The notes under the pieces were generated by a model, which was not told where the DNA came from, searched no databases, and saw only the letters and a list, made by a program, of their open reading frames with translations. Made by a program: the position numbers and the translations under genes. DNA of 64,000 nucleotides from Pseudomonadota bacterium (GTDB taxonomy: Bacteria > Myxococcota_A > Polyangia > Polyangiales > Polyangiaceae), in assembly GCA_023431345.1 (NCBI GenBank), contig JAEYWK010000045.1, positions 75,986-139,985 on the forward strand, in the 5' to 3' direction. Within the stretch, counting starts at the first letter, position 1. Each line of letters begins with the position of its first letter. This document shows positions 41,006 to 49,394 of this stretch, in pieces.

Positions 41006-41398
41006 CTAGTTCGTATTGTCGCGCACGTAGGCGATCGTGCGCACCACGTCGATCAGTCGTGACCGCGCCTCGACAGTGAGGTCGACGAAGCGAATGCCCA
41101 TGCCGGGATTGGGGTTGTCAGCCAGCATCCGCACGGCGTTGACCCACTGCACCTGACCGTGCAGCACGAACAGCTCGTCCGAGTCGGGCGGCGCGAACGT
41201 CAGGCGCAGGCGCGTGCCGACCTCGAGCGGCTCTTGCGTCCGCACGAAGATGCCGAACTCGGAGATGTTGGCGATGCTCGCGTAAAGAAAGGTGTCGCGA
41301 GACTCGCAGTCCACCTTCCACGTGACCTCGATGCGGTCGGAACCACGACGATTGGACACGGGCGGGCGTTCCGAGGGCTTGGGCTGCTCGTCGCTCAC
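41006..41398 (-). CDS. PilZ-domain protein
   Basis: 130 aa, a single PilZ domain. The first part of the c-di-GMP motif is present as RRGSDRIEV (R-x4-R spacing) and the second as ANISEFGIFV, matching (D/N)xSxxG. The remainder (EVGTRLRLTFAPPDSDELFVLHGQVQWVN ... PGMGIRFVDLT) is the typical barrel. It belongs to the myxobacterial PilZ-type group known from motility and secretion proteins. The residues allow c-di-GMP binding, but many myxobacterial PilZ proteins do not bind it. Upstream, an open 63-bp gap precedes the GT39 gene end. Confidence 0.88.
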   Translation of the reverse strand: MSDEQPKPSERPPVSNRRGSDRIEVTWKVDCESRDTFLYASIANISEFGIFVRTQEPLEVGTRLRLTFAPPDSDELFVLHGQVQWVNAVRMLADNPNPGMGIRFVDLTVEARSRLIDVVRTIAYVRDNTN

Positions 41399-41461
41399 GT
41401 CACCCGTCTACCGCTGGGCGCCGTGGCTGTCACCCCCCAAAAGCCAAACGCTATTCAGGAG

Positions 41462-43897
41462 CTACCGAACGTGGAGCGTTCCTGCCTCAACTCGGTCCTC
41501 GCTATGCGCCCCATTCGTGACGGGGAGGCGCTGCTCTCCTGAGAATAGGCCGAAATACAAACGATAGGGCCCCGGTGAAAAATACGGCTCGAGCTGCAGC
41601 TCGGTCACGTCGGCCAGAATGTCGCCGCGCTGCCAATACCGCGGCGGGTATTTGTCATGCAGCGGCTCGTGGTCAGCATTGAAGCGGCGCTGCAATCCGT
41701 CGAGGTGCACGAACGTTCGCCAGGACCCGCGCAGCGGAGCGAGCACCTGGTAATAGACGACGAGCTGCGCCGCTTGCCCTACGGACACGGCGCGGAGCGG
41801 CTCCCCTGTCGCCGAGCGCAGGCTCCAGCCAAGCACGCTGAGCTCCCGGCCGAGCGTCGCGCGGAGCGGATGGTCGGGCCGCGGCTCGCGCGAGAGCACG
41901 AGGGTCGACAGCGGGCCTTCGTCGCGCTCCGCAGGGCGACGCGCGCTCGAGGCCAAGAACACTTCGCTCGAGCGCGCGTCCAAAATCGGCAGGTTCTCGC
42001 CGTGGAGCGCGCGAAAGGCGGCGTTCAGCTCGGGTAAGTCGCGGCTGGGCAGCGCCAAGAAGCGGCGAGCGCCCCCCGAAGCCTCGAGCCACTCGAAAGC
42101 GGCGCGGGCATCCTCGAAGCCGACGGCGTCGCGCGCGCCGCGATAGCGAGCGGCCGCGCTACCGCTGCCGAGCATGCCGAGGAGCTCGCCCGGTCGCGCG
42201 AGCTCGCGGTAGCGATCGACGAGGTGCTTCGGCGCGACTTGCCGCGAAACACTCGGAAAAAAGCCGAGGCTGGCGACGCCCCCGAGCACCGCGCCCACCA
42301 GCAGCAGGCCCTGCGCGCGCGTGACGGCGTGCCGGGCTCGCGGGCGAAACAGCGCACGCGCCGCGTCTCGCAGCGCGAGCGCGCCCAGCGGCAGCAGCGC
42401 CGAAAGTGGCAGCGCCATCGCGGCCAGCGCCGCCAGCCGACGTGACAAGGTTCCAAAGCTGTCGAGCTGCGGCAACCGCACCACTTTCTCGCTCACGGCC
42501 GCGAGCAGCAAAAAGCCGACCAGCGCTGCCTCGAGCAGCAGCGCCGCAAACACCAGATTGCCGCGCCACGTTCGCTGCAGCACGGCGAGCACGCCCGCGT
42601 ATTCGGCGCGCCGAAACGCCGGCGCGCGCCCGGGCTCCGAGGACGGCTCCAGCAAACACAGCACCGCCGCCACGGCTACGCACGCGCCGCCGCCGGCCCA
42701 GAGCCAGCCGGCGCCTCGCTGCAAGCTCTCGGGTAGCAGCAGGTCCGGAAGCCCCAGGCCCACGAGCGACTTGTCGGGGTGCTGCCGCAGATCCAAGCCG
42801 ATGAGCGCCGCCAGCGCCGCCACGCTCATGCCGAGCTGAGGCCCCGTCAGCCGCTCGTCTTCGACCGCGACCAAGGCTGCGCTCACGAGCGCCGCGAAGC
42901 AGGCGATCGCGGGCAGCGCGGCCGTCGCCCACGGCAGCCCCAGCCAAGCACCTGCCACGAGGCACCCGCCGACGCTGAGGCTGCCCGAGAAAATCAGCGC
43001 CCGCTCGGGGCTGGGCCGCGTCTCGGTGGCGCTCAGCAGCGCCAGGGGCAACGGCGCGAGCGCGCTCCACGGGAAGGCCGCGTGCGCGAGACGCCCCAGA
43101 GCGACATCGAAGGTGACGAGCTCCCTGGCGGCCGGCAAAGCGCTGCCCACCAGCACCGAATAGTCACCCGTCTGAGTCGCCAGCCAGAGGGCCAGCACGC
43201 CCAGCACGAGCGAGAGCGCGCCCACCGCGCCCACGGCCAGCGCGAAGGCGCGGCGCGGCGCGCTGCTCGTCTCGACGAAGCGCGCACCCAGCGCGACCGA
43301 CAGCGCGGGTATCGCCACGCTCACGATCGGCCCGCGGCACCAGAACCCGGCGTAGAGCCCGAGCAACCCGAGCGCGCCGAAGCCGACGCACGCGCGGCGC
43401 GACAAGCCCGGCGCGAACAGCGCGGTCGTGAGCCCCGACCACGCCATCGCGAAGCTCCCCAGCGTGGCCGCGTCGCCCAGCAGCAAGCGCGCTTGAAGAA
43501 AGTAGAGCGGCGTCGTCGCGAGCACCAGCGCCCCGTACAGGGCCGCCCGTCCGTCCAGCAGCCTCGCGAGGCCTGCGCAGAGGGCGGCGGCCCCCGCGAG
43601 CGACCACAGCGCGAGCGGCAAGCGCCCCGCCCATTCGGACAGGCCAAACAAGCGAAAACCGACGGCGATGGACGTGAACGGCAGCTCGCCGCGCCCTAGA
43701 TCGCCCCGGATCGGCACGCTGTTGTCGGCGCCAGCAATGAACAGCTCGCGGCCGTGCAGGAGGTTCAAGCCGATGCGCCGCGACAGCTCCGCCACCTCCA
43801 CCTCGTGGGGATCCCAGAGCGCCCCGTCGCCGATGCCGCTCAGGAGCCCCGCCAGCGCGAGCAGCAGGGCGAGGCTGACGAGCCAGTATCGACGCAC
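41462..43897 (-). CDS. GT39/ArnT-type membrane glycosyltransferase
   Basis: 811 aa. Twelve or so transmembrane segments in the first 560 residues. The first periplasmic loop has the GT-C acidic motif ALWDPHEVEVAELSRR, and GRGELPFTSIAVGFRLFGLSEWAGRLP follows as in PMT/ArnT enzymes. The last 250 residues form a soluble periplasmic domain (LVDRYRELARPGELLGMLGSG ... RTFVHLDGLQRRFNADHEPLHDKYPPRYWQRGDILADVTELQL), resembling the C-terminal domain of PMT-family enzymes. It probably transfers a sugar from a polyprenyl phosphate to an unknown lipid or protein acceptor. Confidence 0.83.
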   Translation of the reverse strand: MRRYWLVSLALLLALAGLLSGIGDGALWDPHEVEVAELSRRIGLNLLHGRELFIAGADNSVPIRGDLGRGELPFTSIAVGFRLFGLSEWAGRLPLALWSLAGAAALCAGLARLLDGRAALYGALVLATTPLYFLQARLLLGDAATLGSFAMAWSGLTTALFAPGLSRRACVGFGALGLLGLYAGFWCRGPIVSVAIPALSVALGARFVETSSAPRRAFALAVGAVGALSLVLGVLALWLATQTGDYSVLVGSALPAARELVTFDVALGRLAHAAFPWSALAPLPLALLSATETRPSPERALIFSGSLSVGGCLVAGAWLGLPWATAALPAIACFAALVSAALVAVEDERLTGPQLGMSVAALAALIGLDLRQHPDKSLVGLGLPDLLLPESLQRGAGWLWAGGGACVAVAAVLCLLEPSSEPGRAPAFRRAEYAGVLAVLQRTWRGNLVFAALLLEAALVGFLLLAAVSEKVVRLPQLDSFGTLSRRLAALAAMALPLSALLPLGALALRDAARALFRPRARHAVTRAQGLLLVGAVLGGVASLGFFPSVSRQVAPKHLVDRYRELARPGELLGMLGSGSAAARYRGARDAVGFEDARAAFEWLEASGGARRFLALPSRDLPELNAAFRALHGENLPILDARSSEVFLASSARRPAERDEGPLSTLVLSREPRPDHPLRATLGRELSVLGWSLRSATGEPLRAVSVGQAAQLVVYYQVLAPLRGSWRTFVHLDGLQRRFNADHEPLHDKYPPRYWQRGDILADVTELQLEPYFSPGPYRLYFGLFSGEQRLPVTNGAHSEDRVEAGTLHVR

Positions 43898-44057
43898 GCA
43901 GGCCGGTTACTCCCGCCGCAATACCGCCGCAACTTGCGCGAGCCCCTGGTTTCTGGGAATAGGCGTGCCCGGTTCGGCTGGCAAGCCGCCCGAGCCCCGC
44001 GGAGCTTCCGCCCCCACCCCCCGTGTCCCCCCTCGCCATGAGACTGAGAATCGCCTG

Positions 44058-45017
44058 ATGCGTGCTGGAACGATCGCCATCGTCGGACGTTCGAACGTCG
44101 GTAAGTCGACGCTGCTCAACCAAATCTTGGGCGAGCGCCTGGCGATCGTCTCGCCGCTGCCCCAGACCACGCGCGACGCCCTGCTCGGCGTGGTGCGGCG
44201 CGAAGGCGCCGAGCTTGCCTTCCTCGACACGCCCGGAATTCACAAACCCAAGACCGAGCTCGGCTCGCGCATGAACTCGTCGGCGATGTCCGCGGTCGAG
44301 AGCGCCGACGTGGTGGTGTTCGTGACCGACGTCACGTCGGGCGTGCAAAACGTACGTAAGAAGCTGAAGCGCAGCGACGTGACGCCGCCGCTCGCCGAGC
44401 TCGTGCCGGAGGACGCGGAGCTGCTCACGAGCATGCGCTCGCTCAAGAAGACGCCGGCGATCTTGGCCCTGAACAAAGTCGACACCGTGCGCGACAAGGG
44501 GCTCTTGTTGCCGCTGCTCGACAGCTACCTCGCCGCCGTACCCTTCAGGGCGCTGGTTCCGATCTCGGCCCTCGAGAACGACGGCGTCGATCGCCTGCTC
44601 GACACCATCGCCGAGCACCTGCCCGAGGGCGAGGCCGCATATCCCGACGACACGCTGACCGACAAACCGTCGAGCTTTTTTGCGCGCGAGTACGTGCGCG
44701 AGCAGGTGCTCTTGAGCCTCAAGGGCGAGATCCCGCACGCGGTCGCGGTGAGCATCGACAGCTTCGACGAGGGCACCGACAAGCTGCGCATCGCGGCCAC
44801 GATTCACGTCGAGAAGATCGGCCAGCGCAAGATCATCGTCGGGAGCGGTGGGCTCGTGATCAAAGCGCTGCGGCAAGCGTCCGAACGGCGCCTGGCGCGT
44901 TTGCTCGACCGCAAAGTGAAGCTCGAGCTGTTCGTGCGCGTCACGCCGCGCTGGAAGGACGCGCCGCGCATGCTCGCCGAGCTGGGCTACGAGCGCATCA
45001 GCGGAGGCAAGTCGTGA
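44058..45017 (+). CDS. era: Ribosome-assembly GTPase Era
   Basis: 319 aa, normal Era length. G1 is GRSNVGKST (residues about 9-17), G3 DTPGIHKP, G4 NKVD and G5 SALEND. The C-terminal KH domain has the GQRKIIVGSGGLVIKALRQ motif that binds the 3' end of 16S rRNA. The ATG at 44058 starts exactly at MRAGTIAIVGRSNVGKS; the longer open frame upstream runs antisense into the GT39 gene and is not part of it. Coupled to der with a GTGA overlap. Confidence 0.97.
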   Translation: MRAGTIAIVGRSNVGKSTLLNQILGERLAIVSPLPQTTRDALLGVVRREGAELAFLDTPGIHKPKTELGSRMNSSAMSAVESADVVVFVTDVTSGVQNVRKKLKRSDVTPPLAELVPEDAELLTSMRSLKKTPAILALNKVDTVRDKGLLLPLLDSYLAAVPFRALVPISALENDGVDRLLDTIAEHLPEGEAAYPDDTLTDKPSSFFAREYVREQVLLSLKGEIPHAVAVSIDSFDEGTDKLRIAATIHVEKIGQRKIIVGSGGLVIKALRQASERRLARLLDRKVKLELFVRVTPRWKDAPRMLAELGYERISGGKS

Positions 45018-46369
45018 TCCCGATCGTAGCCGTCGTGGGTCGCCCCAACGTGGGCAAGAGCACGCTGTTCAACCGCTTGGCGGGCAAGTCACTCGCCATC
45101 GTCGACGACGCGCCCGGCATCACGCGTGATCGGCACTACGCCTCGGCCCACCTCGCGGGCCGCGACGTGACGCTGGTGGATACGGGCGGCTTCGATCCGG
45201 CGAGCGGCGACCCGATGCAGCAAGGCATCGCGCGGCACGTCGAGGCCGCCATCGCCGAGGCCGACGTGATCGTGTGCGTGCTCGACGGAACGCTGCCCCC
45301 GACCACCCCCGATCGCGAAGCGGTCGCGCTGCTGCGCGGCTCGAACAAGCCGGTGGTCTACGTCGCGAACAAGGTCGACAACGACGGCCGCGCCCTGCAA
45401 GCAACCGAGCTGTACTCGCTGGGGGTGCCGGAGCTGGTGAACGTGTCGGCGTTGCATGGTCGCGGCACGGCCGAGCTCGCGCTCAAGGTCACCCAAGGCC
45501 TACCCGCCTACGCGCCGGCGGAGCCGAGCGTCGACGACGTGCCGCGCGTCGCGCTCATCGGCCGCCCGAACGCGGGCAAGTCGTCGCTGTTCAACCGCTT
45601 GAGCGGCGAAGAGCGCGCGCTCGTCGACGACCGCCCCGGGACCACGCGCGACGCGCTCGACGCTCGCATCACCTACGACGGCAAGCCGCTGTGGGTGGTG
45701 GACACGGCGGGCATTCGCCGCAAGTCGCGCGTCGACGAGAAAGTCGAGCTGCTCAGCGTGATGCAAGCGCTCAAGGCGGTCGAGCGCGCCAAGATCGCGA
45801 TCTTACTGTGTGACGCGACGCAGGGGGTCGCCGAGCAAGACGCGCGCCTGCTCGGGCTGTGTATGGATCGGCACCGCGGCCTGATCGTCGGCTTGAACAA
45901 GATGGACTTGCTGTCGCGCGAAGAGCAGAAGAAAGCGCGCACGCAAGCGGAGGAGACGCTCGGCTTCGCCAAATTTGCGCCGATCATGGAGCTGTCCGCC
46001 AAGACCGGGCGCGGCGTCTCGGAGCTGGTGAGCCGCGCGACGCGCATCTCACGCGAGTGGGAGCGGCGCGTGCCGACCGCGGAGCTGAACCGCTTCTTCC
46101 GTGAGGTGATCGAGCGCCAGCCGCCGCCCACCGACGGCGGGCGGGCGCCGCGCATCTTCTACATCACACAAGCCGAGTCTTCGCCGCCGACCTTCGTGGC
46201 GATGAGCAGCGGCGCCGCCAACATCAAGCCCAGCTACCAGCGCTTCGTCGTCAATCAGATCCGCAAGACCTTCGGCTTCGAAGGCGTGCCCATCAACGTG
46301 CACTACCGCGAGCGCACGAAGAAGGTGCTCCCGCCGAAGCCGGCTCGCCCCCGCAAGGGCGATCGCTGA
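45014..46369 (+). CDS. der: Ribosome-assembly double GTPase Der (EngA)
   Basis: 451 aa. Two GTPase domains in tandem, G1 motifs GRPNVGKST (about 8-16) and GRPNAGKSS (about 184-192), each with DTGG/DTAG and NKVD/NKMD. A KH-like C-terminal domain follows (RIFYITQAESSPPTFV). Needed for 50S subunit maturation. The GTG start overlaps the era stop, forming an era-der operon; these two are neighbours in many delta-proteobacterial genomes. A 30-residue basic tail ends the protein. Confidence 0.97.
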   Translation: MIPIVAVVGRPNVGKSTLFNRLAGKSLAIVDDAPGITRDRHYASAHLAGRDVTLVDTGGFDPASGDPMQQGIARHVEAAIAEADVIVCVLDGTLPPTTPDREAVALLRGSNKPVVYVANKVDNDGRALQATELYSLGVPELVNVSALHGRGTAELALKVTQGLPAYAPAEPSVDDVPRVALIGRPNAGKSSLFNRLSGEERALVDDRPGTTRDALDARITYDGKPLWVVDTAGIRRKSRVDEKVELLSVMQALKAVERAKIAILLCDATQGVAEQDARLLGLCMDRHRGLIVGLNKMDLLSREEQKKARTQAEETLGFAKFAPIMELSAKTGRGVSELVSRATRISREWERRVPTAELNRFFREVIERQPPPTDGGRAPRIFYITQAESSPPTFVAMSSGAANIKPSYQRFVVNQIRKTFGFEGVPINVHYRERTKKVLPPKPARPRKGDR

Positions 46370-46432
46370 AGCCCGCTCGGCCCGCTCGTGCTCTCGCCGC
46401 CGTGGAAAGGCGGGGCTGGGCCGTCGAGCGCG

Positions 46433-47578
46433 CTACCCGGGCATGAGCGCCGCGCTGACGCGCGACAGGTCGGCGAGGCCCCGCACGTCGCCAGCCATCA
46501 CCGGTACGATCCACAGCGTGGGTGACGGAAAGAGCCGCTCCGCCTTCGCGATCTCGGGCGCCTCCGTGCGCGCGCGGGCTTGCTCGTCGCGCTGAGCGTC
46601 CGCGAAGGCGACGGCGGGCGCCGCGATGCCGCGCGCCTCGAGCAGGGCGCGGAGGGCTTCAGCGGTGGGGACGGCGGCGCGCTGCGGATGCACGCGGTTG
46701 AGCACCAGCGCATCCGCCGAAAGGCCCAGTCGCTTCAGGCGCTCGCCGAAGAAGCGCGCCTCTTCGACGGCCGCGCTCGTGGGCGCGGCCACGAGCACGT
46801 AGCCGAAGTCGGGCGCGCGGAAGGCGCGCGACACCTCGGCGGCGCGCTCCTTGAAGCCGCCGAACAGCTCATTGAGCTCGCCGATGAACGCGGACATGTC
46901 CTCCAAGAAGCCGCGTCCCGTCAGGCGACCCATGGTGCGGAGCAGCGCCGCGACGCCGCGCGCGAGCAGCCGCATGCTCAGACCGCCGCTCGGCTGCAGC
47001 GCTTGCACCATCCAGCGCATGGCGGGGCTATCGAGCGCTTCGACGAGCCGCTCCGGCGCGTCGAGGAAGTCGAGCGCTTCGGACGTGGGGGGAGTATCGA
47101 GGACGATCAGGTCGTAGCGCCCCGCTTTGAGCAAGCCGAGCACCTTTTCCATCGCCATGTACGACTGCGTTCCCGCGAGCGACGTCGATACGTGTCTATA
47201 GAATTGATTATCGAGGATGCGACGAGCGGCCGCCGGCGACGAGGCGTGGCGCTGCACGAGATCGTCGAAGGTCTGCTTGGGATCGAGCATGGCGACGCTC
47301 AGGCTGCCGCGCTCGACGCCGATGGCGCGCAGGCGGGCGCGCTCGACCTCGGCTTCGACGCCGGGCGCGAGGGAGATCCCCAAGCTGTCGGCGAGGCGCC
47401 GGGCCGGATCGATGGTCAAGCACAGCACGTGCCGCCCGCGTCGCGCCGCCGCCAAAGACAGCGCAGCCGCGATCGTCGTCTTGCCCACGCCACCTGCCCC
47501 CGCGCAGACCACCACTCGGCGGCTGCCCGCGAGTCGTTCGAAGCGATCCTCGGTCATTCGGCCCGCCAGACGTAGCAT
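46433..47578 (-). CDS. ArsA-type P-loop ATPase
   Basis: About 381 aa from the ATG at 47578 (a second ATG, codon 8, at 47557). The deviant Walker A is AGAGGVGKTTIAAAL, switch I contains TIDPARRLADSLG, and switch II is LDTPPTSEALDFLDAPERL. It lacks the second ATPase half of E. coli ArsA, and the metal-binding cysteines of arsenite pumps are not seen. In myxobacteria and actinobacteria such proteins occur as free ATPases of unclear role, related to Get3-type targeting factors, so arsenite transport should not be assumed. Divergent from the 132-aa gene. Confidence 0.85.
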   Translation of the reverse strand: MLRLAGRMTEDRFERLAGSRRVVVCAGAGGVGKTTIAAALSLAAARRGRHVLCLTIDPARRLADSLGISLAPGVEAEVERARLRAIGVERGSLSVAMLDPKQTFDDLVQRHASSPAAARRILDNQFYRHVSTSLAGTQSYMAMEKVLGLLKAGRYDLIVLDTPPTSEALDFLDAPERLVEALDSPAMRWMVQALQPSGGLSMRLLARGVAALLRTMGRLTGRGFLEDMSAFIGELNELFGGFKERAAEVSRAFRAPDFGYVLVAAPTSAAVEEARFFGERLKRLGLSADALVLNRVHPQRAAVPTAEALRALLEARGIAAPAVAFADAQRDEQARARTEAPEIAKAERLFPSPTLWIVPVMAGDVRGLADLSRVSAALMPG

Positions 47579-47638
47579 TGGGGAGCGACGAACGTCAGCC
47601 CCCGAAATTTGTACGCCGTCGCACGGGTCCACCAAGCT

Positions 47639-48037
47639 ATGCGGACGATGAGTCACCGACCGCTCGCCACCGAACGCCGCCACGGCCGCTCCACCGATAC
47701 GCTCGTTTCGTTGTGCCGGCTGCTCGACGCAACTCGGCGCGACAGCGGGCTCGCGGCGGTGGCCGTCGCTGACGCGAGCGGCTGCCTCGTCGCCGGCTCG
47801 GGCGCGGCGCAGCTGTGTGAGGAGCTGGCCGCCCTCTCCACCGTGCCCGCGAACGACCCTCGCCTCGACGAGCTGGGCTTCCGCGGTGAAAAGCCGCCGG
47901 TGCGCCAGCTGCTGATCGACGGCTACGAAGTATCCATCAGCGCTCTCGGCGACGCCAACGACGCAGACTACCTGCGCTTGAGCGACGGCTGCCGCCGCAT
48001 CTTGACCGAGCGCCCCGGCCGTTCGGCCGCTCGCTGA
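47639..48037 (+). CDS. Small cytosolic protein, possibly roadblock-like
   Basis: 132 aa from the ATG at 47639; ATG at 47648 is an alternative (129 aa). The sequence LVSLCRLLDATRRDSGLAAVAVADASGCLVAGSGAAQLCEELAALS resembles the N-terminal half of a Roadblock/LC7 domain (helix, then two strands with a conserved DxxG turn), and ISALGDANDADYLRLSDGCRRIL would be the second half. This is a weak resemblance. Roadblock proteins regulate small GTPases in myxobacteria (as MglB does), but no such GTPase is nearby. It is followed by the CpsB-like gene after 37 bp. Confidence 0.65.
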   Translation: MRTMSHRPLATERRHGRSTDTLVSLCRLLDATRRDSGLAAVAVADASGCLVAGSGAAQLCEELAALSTVPANDPRLDELGFRGEKPPVRQLLIDGYEVSISALGDANDADYLRLSDGCRRILTERPGRSAAR

Positions 48038-48074
48038 GCGCGGTCAAAGCGTTCGGCGTGCTAGCAGGCAAGCC

Positions 48075-48794
48075 GTGATCGATTTGCACTGTCACTTCCT
48101 GCCCGGCATCGACGACGGCGCGCCCAGCGTAGCCGAAGGCGTCGCGATGCTCGAGGGCTTGAAGGCGCTCGGCTTTGAGCGCGTGATAGCGACCCCGCAC
48201 ATGCGGCCCGGCATGTTCGACAACGAGAAGGTCGGGCTGACCCGCGCGTACGACGACTTCGTGCCCGCGGTCGCGGGGCGGGACGTCCCTCAGCTCGATC
48301 TATCGAGCGAGCACTATTTCGACGACATCGTTTACACCCGCCTGCTGAGCGGTGAGGCGCTGCTCTATCCCGGCGGGCGAGCCGCGCTGCTCGAGTTTTA
48401 CGAAATCGACTTCCCGCCCGTCATCGAGCGACGCTTGTTCGATCTGCGCCAGCGCCGAATCTTGCCGGTGATCGCCCATCCGGAGCGGTACCGGAAGTTT
48501 TGGGACCGCCCCGAAGCGCTCGCGCGTTTGGTCGAGCAAGGCGTCGGCGCTTTGCTCGACTGCATGGCGCTCGTCGGCAAATACGGGCGCCGGCCGCAGC
48601 GCGCCGCCGAGGAGCTGCTCGAGGCGGAGGTGTATCAAGCCGCGTGCACGGATCTCCACCGCGCCGCCGATCTCCCGGTCGTCGAGCGCGCCATCGAGCT
48701 CGTCGCCAAGCGCTACGGGCAAGACGAGGTCGACTTCCTGTTCCGTGAAGGCCCCCGCGCGCTGCTCTCGGGTAGCCTGCCGGAGCTAGGCTGA
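48075..48794 (+). CDS. CpsB/CapC-type PHP protein tyrosine phosphatase
   Basis: 239 aa from a GTG start. PHP-fold metal ligands begin at once: IDLHCHFLPGIDDG (H5, H7), with later FERVIATPHM (H), LDLSSEHYFDDI (E, H) and VIAHPERY (H) positions. This is the manganese-dependent phosphatase family that dephosphorylates the tyrosine kinase partner of capsule polysaccharide co-polymerases (CpsB/YwqE). No CpsC/D-like kinase is in the window; the OPX unit lies 22 kb away. An association with polysaccharide control is expected but the partner is not visible. Confidence 0.9.
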   Translation: MIDLHCHFLPGIDDGAPSVAEGVAMLEGLKALGFERVIATPHMRPGMFDNEKVGLTRAYDDFVPAVAGRDVPQLDLSSEHYFDDIVYTRLLSGEALLYPGGRAALLEFYEIDFPPVIERRLFDLRQRRILPVIAHPERYRKFWDRPEALARLVEQGVGALLDCMALVGKYGRRPQRAAEELLEAEVYQAACTDLHRAADLPVVERAIELVAKRYGQDEVDFLFREGPRALLSGSLPELG

Positions 48795-48835
48795 AAACTT
48801 GCCCGGCGCAGCCGAATTTGGCTAGCCGACGGAGC

Positions 48836-49303
48836 ATGAGACCAAGCTGGGTTGCCAGAGCTCGCGGGCTCGCTGTGCTCTCGCTCGCCGGGCTCTGGAC
48901 CGGCGCCGCCGATGCCCGCGTGGACGCGAGCTCGGCATACAGCAAGGCGCAGACCTACAGCGGCGCGCTGCGCTACGTGCGCGTCGACCTCGGTTACGAG
49001 GTGATCGAGAAGGATCCGGAGGCCGCGTACTTGATCTTCAAATACGCGCCGATGGGCGGGTCGAAGGGCAGCGTCGTTACGGGCACGCTCGAGGTGATCG
49101 ACGCGGGCGAAAGCGTGCGCTTGTTCGTCAACTTGCCGCGGATGCCCGAGTACCACGAGCGCCTGTTTCGCGATGGCTTATTGAAGAAGCTGCGCGAGGA
49201 ATACGGCGCTCCGCCGCCCATCGCCAAGAAGCCAGCCGAGAAGCCGGCGCCGGAGAAGAGCGCAGACAAGGGCGCGCCCGGGCCGGGCCAGCCCGCGCCT
49301 TGA
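48836..49303 (+). CDS. Secreted protein of unknown function
   Basis: 155 aa from the ATG at 48836; an in-frame start at 48818 would lengthen the signal by six residues. Signal peptide ends GAADARV (about residue 28). The mature part of about 90 residues (SAYSKAQTYSGALRYVRVDLGYEVIEKDPEAAYLIFKYAP ... GTLEVIDAGESVRLFVNLPRMPEYHERLFRDGLLKKLREEYG) is a compact alpha/beta domain. A Pro/Lys/Glu-rich tail closes the protein. No recognised family. It lies between the phosphatase gene and the kinase gene and ends 91 bp before the kinase start. Confidence 0.72.
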   Translation: MRPSWVARARGLAVLSLAGLWTGAADARVDASSAYSKAQTYSGALRYVRVDLGYEVIEKDPEAAYLIFKYAPMGGSKGSVVTGTLEVIDAGESVRLFVNLPRMPEYHERLFRDGLLKKLREEYGAPPPIAKKPAEKPAPEKSADKGAPGPGQPAP

Positions 49304-49336
49304 TTTCTTCGCTCAGCCTATAAATCTCGCACCTTC

Positions 49337-49390
49337 GGCCACCTGGTTGACTGGATTTTCCCGGGCGACCCCGTGTTAAACCAGGTGGCC
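49337..49390 (+). promoter_or_regulatory. 12-bp inverted repeat covering the kinase Shine-Dalgarno
   Basis: GGCCACCTGGTT (49337-49348) and its exact complement AACCAGGTGGCC (49379-49390) are 30 nt apart. The second arm contains AGGTGG, the only SD-like sequence before the kinase ATG at 49395. As RNA this would form a 12-bp stem that hides the ribosome site; as DNA it could be an operator for a dimeric repressor. Confidence 0.7.
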
Positions 49391-49394
49391 CGCC

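Noticed and set aside
43164..44876. 570-codon minus-strand frame opposite era and the GT39 gene
   Set aside because: Era GTPase motifs on the plus strand and GT39 motifs in another minus frame leave no room for it.
46433..47578. Arsenite-pump ATPase assignment
   Set aside because: Single ATPase half without the metal-site cysteines and no arsB/arsR nearby; kept as ArsA-type ATPase only.
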